From NCBI RefSeq assembly GCF_014083985.1, contig NZ_CP046907.1:3634501-3698500 (forward strand): a stretch of DNA of 64,000 nt, read 5' to 3'. The notes under the pieces were generated by a model that worked only from the letters and a program-made list of their open reading frames with translations, was not told the DNA's origin and did not search any database. Origin of the DNA: Streptomyces sp. SCUT-3 (GTDB lineage Bacteria > Actinomycetota > Actinomycetes > Streptomycetales > Streptomycetaceae). Below are positions 15,935 through 24,568 of this stretch, one piece after another; within the stretch, counting starts at the first letter, position 1, and every line of letters starts with the position of its first letter. Position numbers and translations under genes: made by a program.

Positions 15935-16933
15935 TTGACCGCAGTACCGAACGACCTGACGAACAACCTGACGATCCGCCCGATCACCGGGCGCGAGGAG
16001 CTCGACCTCTTCCGCCGGTTCCCCTACGTGCTGAACGAGGAACTGGCAGGAGACCTGGAGGCGGGCCGCCGGCGGCCCGAATGGATGTGGGTGGCCCTGC
16101 GCGGCGGCCGCCTCGTGGCCCGCGCCGGCTGGTGGGGGAGGGACGGCGACACCGAGCCGTTCCTGCTCAACGTCTTCGACGTCGACGACACCGACCCGGA
16201 GCGGGTCGCGATCGGCGTGCGGCTCCTGGAGGCCGCGGCGGCCGAGGTCGTCCCGCGGGGCGCCCGCATGCCGGAGTACGACCGGATGCTGCCGCCCGAC
16301 TGGCGGGAGGACGCGGCGGTCCGGAGGGCCGTCGAGGACCGGGTGACGGTCCTGGAACGGACCGGGGCGCGGCTCCTCGTGGAACGGCTGCGCCTGGAGT
16401 GGCGGCCGGGGACGCCGCTGGCCGCCCCGAGCGGGCGGCTGCGGTTCCGGCCCGTGCGCGACCGCGAGGAACTGGTCGGGCTGATGGCCCGGGCCCTGGA
16501 GGGCACACTCGACGCCCACAGCATCGACGACCTGGCGAGGACGGCCACCGCCGAGGAGGCCGCCACCGCCCACTACGAGGACGAGATCCGGGGTTACGAG
16601 CGGTGGCGCGACCGGTGGCGCGTCGCCACCCTCCCCGACGGCACGCCGGTGGGCTTCGTCGCCCCCGGCCGCAACAGCTACAACGCGACCATCGGCTACC
16701 TGGCCGTACTCCCGGAGCACCGGGGCAACGGCTACGTCGACGACATCCTCGCCGAGGGCACCCGGACCGTCGCGGCACAGGACGTCCCCAGGATCAGGGC
16801 GTCCACGGACGTCGGGAACGCGCCGATGGCGGCGGCCTTCCGGCGGGCCGGCTACGTCGTCTTCGAACGCATGATCAACATGGTCTGGGACCGACCGCCC
16901 GAAGCATCCGGAACGATCCCGGCATCGTCCTGA
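15935..16933 (+). CDS. GNAT-family N-acetyltransferase
   Basis: A 332-aa protein with two GNAT-like halves. The C-terminal half carries the acetyl-CoA-binding signature (IGYLAVLPEHRGNGYVDDI, matching Q/R-x-x-G-x-G/A) followed by DVGNAPMAAAFRRAGY, typical of motif A/B. The N-terminal half (about 10-160) looks like a degenerate GNAT copy. A TTG start at 15935 was preferred because GGAG lies 6 nt before it and the conserved fold (LTIRPITGREELDLFRRFP) begins soon after; longer in-frame options lack a ribosome site. The substrate cannot be read from sequence. No operon partner is close on either side. Confidence 0.82.
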   Translation: MTAVPNDLTNNLTIRPITGREELDLFRRFPYVLNEELAGDLEAGRRRPEWMWVALRGGRLVARAGWWGRDGDTEPFLLNVFDVDDTDPERVAIGVRLLEAAAAEVVPRGARMPEYDRMLPPDWREDAAVRRAVEDRVTVLERTGARLLVERLRLEWRPGTPLAAPSGRLRFRPVRDREELVGLMARALEGTLDAHSIDDLARTATAEEAATAHYEDEIRGYERWRDRWRVATLPDGTPVGFVAPGRNSYNATIGYLAVLPEHRGNGYVDDILAEGTRTVAAQDVPRIRASTDVGNAPMAAAFRRAGYVVFERMINMVWDRPPEASGTIPASS

Positions 16934-16996
16934 GCCCGCGGGCGGACGCGGTGAGGAACTGGAGGTCCGACGATCCGGTACAGCAAGTGGTCCGAA

Positions 16997-17302
16997 GTGA
17001 AGCAGCGGCTGCGCGAAAGCAGTCCGGAACTCTCCGATGCGGAATGGGAGTCCCGGAAGCAGGCGGCGCGCACGGCCACCGAGGCGTACGTCCTGGGGCA
17101 CCATCTGCGCGAGCTGCGCAAGGAGCAGGGGCTCACTCAGGCACAGGCGGGTGCTTCTCTGGGCATCTCCCAGGCGCGGGTCTCGCAGATCGAGAACGGC
17201 GAGATCCACAACCTCGAAACCATGCGCACCTATGCTGCTGCGCTCGGGGCACGGATCACGGTGTCGATCGAGTACGGCGACCGGATCATCGGGGCGGCCT
17301 GA
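16997..17302 (+). CDS. XRE-family (HigA-like) transcriptional regulator
   Basis: About 101 aa. A helix-turn-helix of the Cro/C1 type covers residues ~37-92 (LRELRKEQGLTQAQAG, then ISQARVSQIENGEIHNLET). It resembles HigA antitoxins that act with a HigB toxin, but no toxin gene adjoins it: upstream is the GNAT gene and downstream a terminator. The open frame continues upstream of GTG 16997 with plausible protein sequence (TIRYSKWSEV), and a GGAGG at 16961-16965 is well placed for a start at ACG 16970 or ATC 16973. The true start may therefore be a rare non-ATG/GTG codon. Orphan regulator or remnant of a TA module. Confidence 0.8.
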   Translation: MKQRLRESSPELSDAEWESRKQAARTATEAYVLGHHLRELRKEQGLTQAQAGASLGISQARVSQIENGEIHNLETMRTYAAALGARITVSIEYGDRIIGAA

Positions 17303-17304
17303 CG

Positions 17305-17353
17305 GCCGTGCCCGGGAGGGGGAAGCGCTCGTCGCCTCCCTCCCGGGCACGGC
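17305..17353. terminator. bidirectional terminator hairpin
   Basis: A perfect 15-bp stem (17305-17319 with 17339-17353) between the convergent XRE and DUF305 genes. No U tract, as usual in this genome type. Confidence 0.75.
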
Positions 17354-17366
17354 ACGCGGGGCGCCG

Positions 17367-18224
17367 TCAGCCGGTGGCGGCGCCGCGTTCGGCGAGCATG
17401 CGGGCCATGAGGTTGATCTCGGACGCCTGGCCCTCGACCATGCCGGCGGCGAGGTCCCTGATCTCCTCGGTGCCGGCCATCTCCTCGCCCGCCTCGGCCA
17501 TGTCGACGCCGGCGCGGTGGTGCTCGGTCATCAGCCGCAGGTAGAGCACCTCGGCCTCCTCGCCCTCGGCCTCGCGCAGCTGCTCCAGCTCGGCCTCGGT
17601 GGCCATGCCGGGCATGAGCGCGCCGCCGCCGGAGCCGGCCGGGGCGTCCCGGCCGTCCGGGGCGGCGGAGCCGTGCTGCCCGCCGTGCTGCCCGCCGGAT
17701 CCGCCGGATCCGCCGGACCGGCCGTGCTCCATCCACTGCATCGGCGGGGTGTTGGAGCCGATCGTCACGCCCCAGGAGTCCAGCCAGCCGAGCATCATGC
17801 CGCGCTGGTTGGCCTGGGTGTTGATGACGTCGTAGGCGAACCGGCGCACGTCCTCGTCGTCGGTGCGGTCCCGGACGATGAACGACATCTCCACCGCCTG
17901 CTGGTGGTGGATCGCCATGTCGCGGGCGAAGCCGACGTCCGCGGAGTCCTCGCCGGGCACGGAAGGGCCGTCGGAGCCGGTGAGGGCGAGCGTCAGCAGG
18001 GCGCCCGCCAGGGCGGCGGCCAGGACGCCGGCCACGGCGCCGACGGAGAGGAGGGGCCGGGACAGACGCCCGCCCCGGCCCCCGGGCGGGGACTCGGGCA
18101 GGTCGTCCGGCAGGTCGTCCGGCAGGGTCTCCTCCAGGGGCTCGCCCCCGGGCGTGCCCCTGGTGTCCCCGGCGGCGGGGGAGTCCGCGCCGGTGTGTCC
18201 GCCGGTGCGTCCGTCGCCGGTCAC
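17367..18224 (-). CDS. DUF305 membrane-anchored protein
   Basis: A 285-aa protein with an N-terminal cytoplasmic acidic segment, one transmembrane helix (about 57-82) and an extracytoplasmic four-helix DUF305 domain. The two family signatures are visible: FARDMAIHHQQAVEMS and LRLMTEHHRAGVDMAE. A His/Gly-rich loop (GGQHGGQHG) separates the two halves. The family is often linked with copper or other metal handling, but no biochemical role is firmly known. GTG at 18224 overlaps the stop of the DUF3105 gene (GTGA), so the two are co-translated. Confidence 0.9.
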   Translation of the reverse strand: MTGDGRTGGHTGADSPAAGDTRGTPGGEPLEETLPDDLPDDLPESPPGGRGGRLSRPLLSVGAVAGVLAAALAGALLTLALTGSDGPSVPGEDSADVGFARDMAIHHQQAVEMSFIVRDRTDDEDVRRFAYDVINTQANQRGMMLGWLDSWGVTIGSNTPPMQWMEHGRSGGSGGSGGQHGGQHGSAAPDGRDAPAGSGGGALMPGMATEAELEQLREAEGEEAEVLYLRLMTEHHRAGVDMAEAGEEMAGTEEIRDLAAGMVEGQASEINLMARMLAERGAATG

Positions 18225-18859
18225 GCTCCGACCCCGCCGGTGCAGGCGGCGCCGGGCTCGGGGGTCTGCGGGCCCTGGACGTACTGCTTGAAGAAGCGGT
18301 CGATGCGCGGGTCGGAGGCGTCCTTCACCTCGAGCCGGTGTCCCCAGGCGCTGAGGGCGATGGGGGACTCCTGGTCCTTGTAGGGGCTCATCAGGCTGTA
18401 GGGGGTGGCCGAGACCTTGTCGGAGAGCTTCTCCACGTCGGCCTCGGCGGCCTTGCTGTTGTAGGTGACCCAGACGGCGCCGTGCTCGAGCGAGTGGACG
18501 GCGTTCTCGTTCGGTATCTCCTTGTCGTAGACGTCGGCGTTGCAGTTCATCCAGGCCGGGCTGTGGTCCCCGCCGGCGGGCGGCGCCATCTTGTAGGAGA
18601 CGGCCTTGTCGACGTGCTCGCGGCCCAGGTCCTTCCAGGTCCGCACGCCCTCGACCGGGGCGGCGTCGGCCTTCTGCTTCTCCTCGGCGGCGGTGAACAG
18701 GTAGGTGCCCCCGACGACCAGGGCGGCGACGACCGCGACGGAGGCCGTGACGGTGATGATCCGGTTGCGTCGGTCGCGCGCCCGCGCCTGGCGGCGCATC
18801 TCGTCGAGCCTGGCCCGGCGGTCGTTGGGGAGCGGCTTGTTCTGCTTTGCGGAACCCAT
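18221..18859 (-). CDS. DUF3105 membrane-anchored protein
   Basis: A 212-aa protein. A basic cytoplasmic N-terminus (RRQARARDRRNR) precedes a single transmembrane helix (about 34-56). The extracytoplasmic domain has the DUF3105 hallmarks PAWMNCNADVYDKEIPNENA and VHSLEHGAVWVTYN, with His residues and one Cys pair (NCN...AACTGG). ATG at 18859 with AGGA upstream. Actinobacterial DUF3105 and DUF305 genes commonly travel together, as here; joint function in metal or redox homeostasis at the membrane is inferred. Confidence 0.9.
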   Translation of the reverse strand: MGSAKQNKPLPNDRRARLDEMRRQARARDRRNRIITVTASVAVVAALVVGGTYLFTAAEEKQKADAAPVEGVRTWKDLGREHVDKAVSYKMAPPAGGDHSPAWMNCNADVYDKEIPNENAVHSLEHGAVWVTYNSKAAEADVEKLSDKVSATPYSLMSPYKDQESPIALSAWGHRLEVKDASDPRIDRFFKQYVQGPQTPEPGAACTGGVGA

Positions 18860-19014
18860 GAGGTGTGTCCTCGTCCCCGCCGCGCCCGGGGCGCGGCGGC
18901 AGGAAGAAAGGGATGGGGGAGTGGGGGTGTCGCGGTGATGCGGTGCTCCCGCGCCGCGGGGCGGCGCGGAGGTACGCAGGGGCGCCGGAGGGCGCCGGGC
19001 GCGGACGCTCTCCT

Positions 19015-19467
19015 CTAGGTCCGCTGGACCTGCAGCCGGTGCAGGTCGACCGAGGGCGCGGCGTCGTGGGAGGGGCCGCGGATGCCCTCGCCGCCGGCCG
19101 TCCGGTCGGTGGCGGGTGAAGGGGCGGTGACGGCCTGGACCGCGGGGGCGGGCGGGAGCAGCACCTGTACCGTGCGGTGCTTCTCGCCGTGGCAGGTGCT
19201 GCCGTCCCGGTCGGCGTCGGCGGGGCCGTGGTCGCCGGCGGGACGATCGCGGTGGCTCTCGGGACCGTGCACGGGGCGGCCGTCCCGGTCCGCGGTGCCG
19301 GCGCGGTCGGCGGTGCCGGTACGGTCCGCGGCGATCGCGTCCGGGGACGGTGCGGAGCCGGTCGAGGCCCAGGAGCAGCAGAACAGGGACACTGCGGCGA
19401 GCAGGCAGCACAGCAGGGCGGTGCGTGCCGCCGCACCGCTCCGTCCGTGGTTCCGTCGCCCGTTCAC
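19015..19467 (-). CDS. secreted or membrane-anchored hypothetical protein
   Basis: A 150-aa product from GTG 19467. Residues ~12-32 form a hydrophobic, Cys-containing segment (ALLCCLLAAVSLFCCSWAS), either a signal peptide or an anchor. The mature part is rich in Asp, Arg, His and Gly, with a C-H-G-E-K-H patch that could bind metal. No family recognised. It lies 155 nt before the DUF3105 gene on the same strand, so it may be part of that operon. A DRDG/DRAG-like repeated section suggests weak constraint. Confidence 0.6.
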   Translation of the reverse strand: MNGRRNHGRSGAAARTALLCCLLAAVSLFCCSWASTGSAPSPDAIAADRTGTADRAGTADRDGRPVHGPESHRDRPAGDHGPADADRDGSTCHGEKHRTVQVLLPPAPAVQAVTAPSPATDRTAGGEGIRGPSHDAAPSVDLHRLQVQRT

Positions 19468-19545
19468 AGCCGCCCATCGTAAAGGCGGGAGTGCGCCGGT
19501 GGGCAGGGGTGACGGGCGCGGATTCGGACTGCGCGGGCCCGGACG

Positions 19546-20412
19546 TCAGCCGCCGACGGGCTCATGCCCCGGGTCCGTCCCCGCCTGTCCCGTCCCCGTC
19601 CCCGCCTGTCCCGGGGCAGGTCCCGGGCCCGGGTCGAGGCCGGGCCCGGCCTCGGGAGCGGCCCCGGGGCCGGGGCGCAGGAGGGTGTCGATCTCGGCCC
19701 GGATGCGCCGGTCCATGGCCATGGCCAGTTCGGCCTGGACGACCTCGCCCGCCACCGGGCGCAGCCGTTCCAGCGCCTCGGCCAGGCGGGCGGCCTCGCC
19801 GGGGAGGAGTTTGGCCTCGTCGAGGTTGAGGACGTGGGTGCGGAACAGTTCGACGAACCGTTCGGCCATGGCGTCCACGTGCTCGCGCACGTGGCGGCCC
19901 GCGTCGAGGACGGCGGTCAGGGGCACGCCCTCGCCCATCAGGGTGGTGGTGGCGTCGAGGAGGCGGCGGCTGACGTGGGTGGCGCCCTCCTCGTCGAGGG
20001 CCACGTAGCCGAGGCCGACGGCTGCGTCGAGGGCCTCGTCGGTGAGCTGTTCGCCGAAGGTCTCTGCGGCCTCGTCCCAGGTCAGCCGCACCGGTGTCTC
20101 GTCGGACCAGCGGGTGGTGATCGCGGCCTCCAGGCCGAGGAGCTCGGCGACGTCGCGGCCCTCCTCCCAGGCGCCGAGGAGTTCGGCTATGCCGCCGAGG
20201 GTGTGGCCGCGGTCCAGCAGGGCGGCTATCACCTTGAGCCGGGCCAGGTGCTCCTCCGAGTACCAGGCCACGCGGCCCTCGCGGCGCGGGGCCGGCAGCA
20301 GCCTGCGCTCGCGGTAGAAGCGCAGTGTGCGCACCGTTATGCCGGCCGCCTCGGCCAGCTCCTCCACGCGGTACTCGCGCCGGGACCTGGGCGCTTCTGG
20401 GTCTTCAGCCAC
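19546..20412 (-). CDS. MerR-family transcriptional regulator
   Basis: A 288-aa regulator starting at GTG 20412. The winged HTH (about 13-82) is classical: YRVEELAEAAGITVRTLRFY and the arm WYSEEHLARLKVIAALLDRG. The C-terminal ~190 residues are helical with no Cys metal-binding loop, so a small organic ligand or protein partner is more likely than a metal. The last 45 residues are a Pro/Gly/Thr-rich repeat (PGPGPAPGQAGTGTGQAGT). It is divergent from the monooxygenase operon across 220 bp, and is the obvious candidate regulator of that operon and of itself. Confidence 0.88.
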   Translation of the reverse strand: MAEDPEAPRSRREYRVEELAEAAGITVRTLRFYRERRLLPAPRREGRVAWYSEEHLARLKVIAALLDRGHTLGGIAELLGAWEEGRDVAELLGLEAAITTRWSDETPVRLTWDEAAETFGEQLTDEALDAAVGLGYVALDEEGATHVSRRLLDATTTLMGEGVPLTAVLDAGRHVREHVDAMAERFVELFRTHVLNLDEAKLLPGEAARLAEALERLRPVAGEVVQAELAMAMDRRIRAEIDTLLRPGPGAAPEAGPGLDPGPGPAPGQAGTGTGQAGTDPGHEPVGG

Positions 20413-20588
20413 GCCGGTCAGCTTAGTTGGGGCCGGACGGGGCGGCCCGGCGTCGCGGGGGGAGCGGGACGGGAAGGGAAGGGGGCAGCGCGGGGAGGGA
20501 CGGGGGAGGGGGAGTGCGGTGGCGGAGCAGATTGCCCGCCGCAGACCCCTACCGCCGGTAACGCCAGTGCTCTACCCTCCGAGAAACG

Positions 20589-20606
20589 TGCCAGTGATTG
20601 CTGGCA
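20589..20606. promoter_or_regulatory. dyad element before the monooxygenase operon
   Basis: TGCCAG-6 nt-CTGGCA, a perfect 6-bp inverted repeat 26 bp before the monooxygenase start and just after a TACCCT (-10-like) hexamer. Placed to act as an operator, perhaps for the divergent MerR protein or another repressor. The rest of the 220-bp gap is plain. Confidence 0.45.
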
Positions 20607-20632
20607 GAGTCGTGAGTGCGGGAGGCGACGGC

Positions 20633-22192
20633 ATGGCAGCACAAGCGGCCGGAGGAAAGGCCGAGCACGTCCGGGTGGCGGTGATCGGCTCCGGGTTCGG
20701 CGGGCTCGGCGCCGGGGTGAGGCTGCGCCGCGAGGGCGTCACGGACTTCGTGATCCTCGAGCGCGCGGACGCGGTCGGCGGGACCTGGCGCGACAACACC
20801 TATCCCGGGTGCGCGTGCGACGTGCCCTCCCACCTGTACTCGTTCTCCTTCGCCCGCAACGCCGAGTGGCCGCGCAGCTTCTCCGGGCAGCCGGACATCC
20901 GCGCCTACCTGGAGAAGGTCACCGACACCTTCGGCCTGCGCCCGCACCTGCGGTTCGGCGCCGAGGTGCGCGGCGCCCGCTGGAACGGCGAGGAGTCCCA
21001 CTGGGAGCTGGACACGGCCGCCGGCCGCTGGACCGCCGACATGGTCGTCTCCGCCACCGGCCCGCTGTCCGACCCGCAGATCCCCGACGTCCCCGGGCTG
21101 GCGGACTTCCCCGGCAAGGTCTTCCACTCCTCCCGCTGGGACCACGACTACGACCTGGCCGGCAAGCGGGTCGCGATGGTCGGCACCGGGGCCTCGGCCA
21201 TCCAGATTGTCCCCTCGATCCAGCCGCTGGTGAAGCGGCTGACCGTCCTGCAGCGCACGCCCGCCTGGGTGATGCCGCGGATGGACCGCCCGGTCACCGG
21301 GCTCGAGAGGAAGCTGCACGGCGTCCTGCCGGCCACCTCGGCCGCGCGCCGCGCGCTGCTGTGGATCGTCCGGGAGATGCAGGTCGGCGCCTTCGTCAAG
21401 CGCCCGGTGATGATGAAGACCGTCGAGCAGCTGGCCAAGAACCACCTGTACCGCGCGGTCAAGGACAAGGAGCTGCGGGCCAAGCTGCTGCCGGACTACA
21501 CCATCGGCTGCAAGCGGATCCTGCTGTCCAACACCTACTACCCGGCGCTGACGCGGCCCAACTGCGAGGTCGTCGCCTCCGGGCTGAAGGAGGTCCGCGG
21601 CAGCAGCGTCGTCGCCTCCGACGGCACCGAGCGCGAGGTCGACGCGATCGTCTTCGGCACCGGCTTCCACGTCACCGACATGCCGATCGCCCACCGGGTC
21701 ACCGGCGCGCGCGGCACCACCCTCGCCGAGGAGTGGAAGGAGGACGGGATGCGGGCGCTGCGCGGCACCACGGTCGACGGCTTCCCCAACTTCCTGATGA
21801 TCATCGGCCCCAACACGGGTCTGGGCAACAGCTCGATGATCCTGATGATCGAGTCCCAGCTGAACTACATGGCCGACTACCTGCGGACCCTGGACCGCAC
21901 CGGCCACAAGGCGCTGCAGCCCACGGCCGCAGCCGTGAAGGAGTGGACCGACGGCGTGCAGAAGGCCATGGAGACCACCGTGTGGAAGACCGGAGGCTGC
22001 AACAGTTGGTACCTCGACGACAAGGGCCGCAACACCACCGCCTGGCCGGGCACCACCGGCGCCTTCCGCAGGGCCACCCGCAACGTCACCCTGTCGGAGT
22101 ACGAGCCGGTGCCGGCCGGCACCTCCGCCGCCCCCGCTCCCGCCCGCGCCGGCCTGCCGGTGCCCGCCGCCGCAGGGGAGGGCGCCGCGTGA
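20633..22192 (+). CDS. flavin-containing (Baeyer-Villiger type) monooxygenase
   Basis: A 519-aa FAD/NADPH enzyme. FAD-binding GSGFGGLGAG lies near residue 20; the Baeyer-Villiger fingerprint F-x-G-x3-H-x3-W is present as FPGKVFHSSRWDHD, and a second Rossmann motif GTGASAIQ binds NADPH. IVFGTGFHVTD is the usual C-terminal ATG-type motif. It should insert an oxygen next to a ketone, giving an ester or lactone. ATG at 20633 with GGAGG 8 nt upstream. The stop overlaps the hydrolase start (GTGA). The monooxygenase-hydrolase-SDR order resembles lipid-modifying operons such as mycobacterial mymA, a comparison from memory. Confidence 0.93.
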   Translation: MAAQAAGGKAEHVRVAVIGSGFGGLGAGVRLRREGVTDFVILERADAVGGTWRDNTYPGCACDVPSHLYSFSFARNAEWPRSFSGQPDIRAYLEKVTDTFGLRPHLRFGAEVRGARWNGEESHWELDTAAGRWTADMVVSATGPLSDPQIPDVPGLADFPGKVFHSSRWDHDYDLAGKRVAMVGTGASAIQIVPSIQPLVKRLTVLQRTPAWVMPRMDRPVTGLERKLHGVLPATSAARRALLWIVREMQVGAFVKRPVMMKTVEQLAKNHLYRAVKDKELRAKLLPDYTIGCKRILLSNTYYPALTRPNCEVVASGLKEVRGSSVVASDGTEREVDAIVFGTGFHVTDMPIAHRVTGARGTTLAEEWKEDGMRALRGTTVDGFPNFLMIIGPNTGLGNSSMILMIESQLNYMADYLRTLDRTGHKALQPTAAAVKEWTDGVQKAMETTVWKTGGCNSWYLDDKGRNTTAWPGTTGAFRRATRNVTLSEYEPVPAGTSAAPAPARAGLPVPAAAGEGAA

Positions 22193-23178
22193 ACCGCTTC
22201 GCACCCGTGACCCCGGCCCGGGAGTTCCGCGTCGTCTCCTCCGCGGGGACCCCCCTGCACGTCGAGGTCCACGGCCCCGAGGGCGCCCCGACCGTGGTGC
22301 TCAGCCACGGCTGGACCTGCTCCACCGTCTTCTGGGCGCCGGTCGTGCGCGACCTGGCCGCCGACCACCGCGTGGTCCTGTACGACCAGCGAGGCCACGG
22401 CCGCAGTGCGGCACCGGGCAGGGACGGGTACAGCACCACGGCCCTGGCCGACGACCTCGAGGCCGTCCTGGACGCCGCCGTCGACCGCGGTGAACGCGTC
22501 CTGCTCGCCGGGCACAGCATGGGCGGCATGACGATCATGGCCGCCGCCGACCGGCCCGCGGTGCGCGACCGCGCCGCGGCCGTGCTGCTGGCCAACACCG
22601 GCGCGGGCAGCCTGGTGGCCGAGGCCACGGTGCTGCCGCTGCGCGCCGGGGCGCTGCGCCACGCCCTGCAGAAGGCGGTGCTGTCGTCCGCGCTTCCGCT
22701 CGGACCGATCAGCGCGGTCAGCCGTGCGGCCCTGAAGTACGGGACCATGGGCCCGGACTCGGCGAAGGACGCGGTGCAGGCCTGCGCGCGGCTGGTGCAC
22801 GCCTGCCCGCGCAGGGTCCGCGCCGGCTGGGGGCGGATGCTGGCAGCCCTGGAGGTGGAGGCCAACCTCGTCCACCTGACCGCGCCCACCGCCGTGCTGA
22901 CGTCCACCGTGGACAGGCTGACCCCGCCCGTGCTGGCCCGGCGCATCGCCGACGCGCTGCCGAACTGCGTCGGCGTGACCGAGCTTCCCGGCCTGGGGCA
23001 CATGACCCCGCTGGAGGACCCGGACGCCGTCGTCGGCCTCCTGCGCAAACTGTCCGCCGACCACCTGTCCGCCGGCCGTCCGTCCGACGACCGCCCGCGC
23101 GGCGCCGCCGTCCCCCGCGCCGCCGCTTCCGAGCCCGTCACCGCCACCGCGCCCGTCGCCGAAGGAGAGAACGCGTGA
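22189..23178 (+). CDS. alpha/beta-fold hydrolase
   Basis: A 329-aa hydrolase. The oxyanion segment is VVLSHGWTCS, the nucleophile elbow GHSMGG places Ser110, and a C-terminal GLGHMTPLE supplies the catalytic His; an Asp in the loop TSTVDRLTPP completes the triad. A disordered tail (about 300-329) rich in Ala/Pro/Arg follows. GTG at 22189 overlaps the monooxygenase stop, and its stop overlaps the SDR start. It probably hydrolyses the ester produced by the monooxygenase; substrate unknown. Confidence 0.9.
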   Translation: MNRFAPVTPAREFRVVSSAGTPLHVEVHGPEGAPTVVLSHGWTCSTVFWAPVVRDLAADHRVVLYDQRGHGRSAAPGRDGYSTTALADDLEAVLDAAVDRGERVLLAGHSMGGMTIMAAADRPAVRDRAAAVLLANTGAGSLVAEATVLPLRAGALRHALQKAVLSSALPLGPISAVSRAALKYGTMGPDSAKDAVQACARLVHACPRRVRAGWGRMLAALEVEANLVHLTAPTAVLTSTVDRLTPPVLARRIADALPNCVGVTELPGLGHMTPLEDPDAVVGLLRKLSADHLSAGRPSDDRPRGAAVPRAAASEPVTATAPVAEGENA

Positions 23179-24092
23179 AGAAGGACCTGAACGGACAGGT
23201 GGTCGTCATCACCGGCGCGGCCCGCGGCGTCGGCGCGATGCTGGCGCGCAAGCTCGCCCGGCGCGGCGCGAAGCTCGCGCTGGTCGGCCTGGAGCCGGTG
23301 GAGCTGAAGCAGGTCGCCGAGAGCTGCGGGCCCGACGCGGGCGCCTGGGAGGCGAACGTCACCGACCGCGCCGCGATGGCGGAGGCGGCCGGGCAGATCC
23401 TCGCCCGCTACGGCCGGGTCGACGTCGTGGTCGCCAACGCGGGCATCGCCACCGGGGGCCCGTTCCTGGACAGCGACGCGGACGCCTTCGACCGCGTCAT
23501 CGAGGTGAACCTGCTGGGCAGCGTCGCCACCGCCCGGGCCTTCCTGCCCGCACTGGTGGCCAGCAGGGGCTACTACCTGCAGATCGCCTCCCTGGCCGCG
23601 CTGACACCGGCGCCGATGATGGCCGCCTACTGCGCCAGCAAGTCCGGCGTGGAGGCGTTCGCGCACAGCCTGCGCACGGAGGTCGCGCACAAGGGCGTGC
23701 GGGTCGGCGTCGGCTACCTGAGCTGGACCGACACCGACATGGTGCGCGGGGCCGACGAGGACGACGTGCTGCGCGAGCTGCGGTCGCGGCTGCCCTGGCC
23801 GACCAACCGCACCTACCCGCTGGAGCCGGCCGTCGACCGGATCGTCGCCGGGATCGGGCGCCGCTCGGTGCACGTCTACGCCCAGTGGTGGCTGCGCGGC
23901 ATGCAGTCGGTGCGCGGGTACGTCCCCTCGGTCGTGGCCACCGTCGGGAAGAAGGAGATGAAGCGCTTCGAGCCGAGGCTGCGGGCCACGGTCGGCACGC
24001 GCGGCAAGCTCGTCGGGCGGGGCGGCCAGGCCGACGCGCAGGCCGGTGCACGGGCCGGCGCACGGACCGGCGGGGCCGGCGGGCCGGCGTGA
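23175..24092 (+). CDS. short-chain dehydrogenase/reductase
   Basis: A 305-aa SDR. The cofactor motif TGAARGVG (residues 13-20), the structural VANAG, and the catalytic Ser/Tyr/Lys (Ser139, Y152-CAS-K156) are all present. The C-terminal ~70 residues extend past the usual SDR fold with basic and Gly/Ala-rich sequence ending GAGGPA. GTG at 23175 overlaps the hydrolase stop. As the last gene of the three-gene operon it would supply or remove the ketone acted on by the monooxygenase. Confidence 0.92.
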   Translation: MKKDLNGQVVVITGAARGVGAMLARKLARRGAKLALVGLEPVELKQVAESCGPDAGAWEANVTDRAAMAEAAGQILARYGRVDVVVANAGIATGGPFLDSDADAFDRVIEVNLLGSVATARAFLPALVASRGYYLQIASLAALTPAPMMAAYCASKSGVEAFAHSLRTEVAHKGVRVGVGYLSWTDTDMVRGADEDDVLRELRSRLPWPTNRTYPLEPAVDRIVAGIGRRSVHVYAQWWLRGMQSVRGYVPSVVATVGKKEMKRFEPRLRATVGTRGKLVGRGGQADAQAGARAGARTGGAGGPA

Positions 24093-24230
24093 CGGCGTGA
24101 CGGCGTGACGCGGGGCCGCGCACCCGGCGGGGGACCGGGGAGGAACCGGGACGGAAAGCCCGAAATGCGCCGTGTGTTCGCCTGTGCAAGCCTGGTTGGG
24201 CCCGAACAACCGTCCCCTCAGGGAGTGATC

Positions 24231-24449
24231 ATGGGCATCGGCGACCAGTTCAAGCACAAGGCCCAGGAGATGGCCGAAGAGGCCAAGAGGCGCATGGCCG
24301 AGCGCAAGGGCGAGCACGGGGGCGAGCACAAGGGCACCTCGCGCGGCACCGAGGGCGAGGGCCAGGAGGGCATGCAGGGCAAGATGCAGGACCTCCGGGA
24401 AAAGGGCGAGCAGAGGACGGACGAGGGCCGGGAGCGGTTCGACCGCTGA
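24231..24449 (+). CDS. small hydrophilic CsbD/LEA-like protein
   Basis: A 72-aa, highly charged peptide (MGIGDQFKHKAQEMAEEAKR then Glu/Lys/Gly-rich to the end). It has no hydrophobic core and looks intrinsically disordered or amphipathic-helical. The start resembles short Streptomyces stress proteins related to CsbD, but identity is weak. ATG at 24231 with AGGGAG upstream. It stands alone, followed by a terminator. Confidence 0.75.
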   Translation: MGIGDQFKHKAQEMAEEAKRRMAERKGEHGGEHKGTSRGTEGEGQEGMQGKMQDLREKGEQRTDEGRERFDR

Positions 24450-24459
24450 GGCACGCTCC

Positions 24460-24517
24460 GCGGGGAGGGGCGCACCCCGGGAGGGGCGCACCCCGGGCGG
24501 GGCGCGCCCCTCCCCGC
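24460..24517. terminator. hairpin with internal 16-bp repeat
   Basis: A 14-bp stem (24460-24473 with 24504-24517). Between the arms the 16-bp unit gaggggcgcaccccgg occurs twice in tandem (24465-24480, 24481-24496), each itself a small hairpin. It separates the small hydrophilic gene from the convergent tricorn-type gene. Confidence 0.75.
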
Positions 24518-24568
24518 ACGCTCTCCTCCCGAGCCCGGCCGCCGCTCCCGCCCCGCCCGGCCCCCGGG

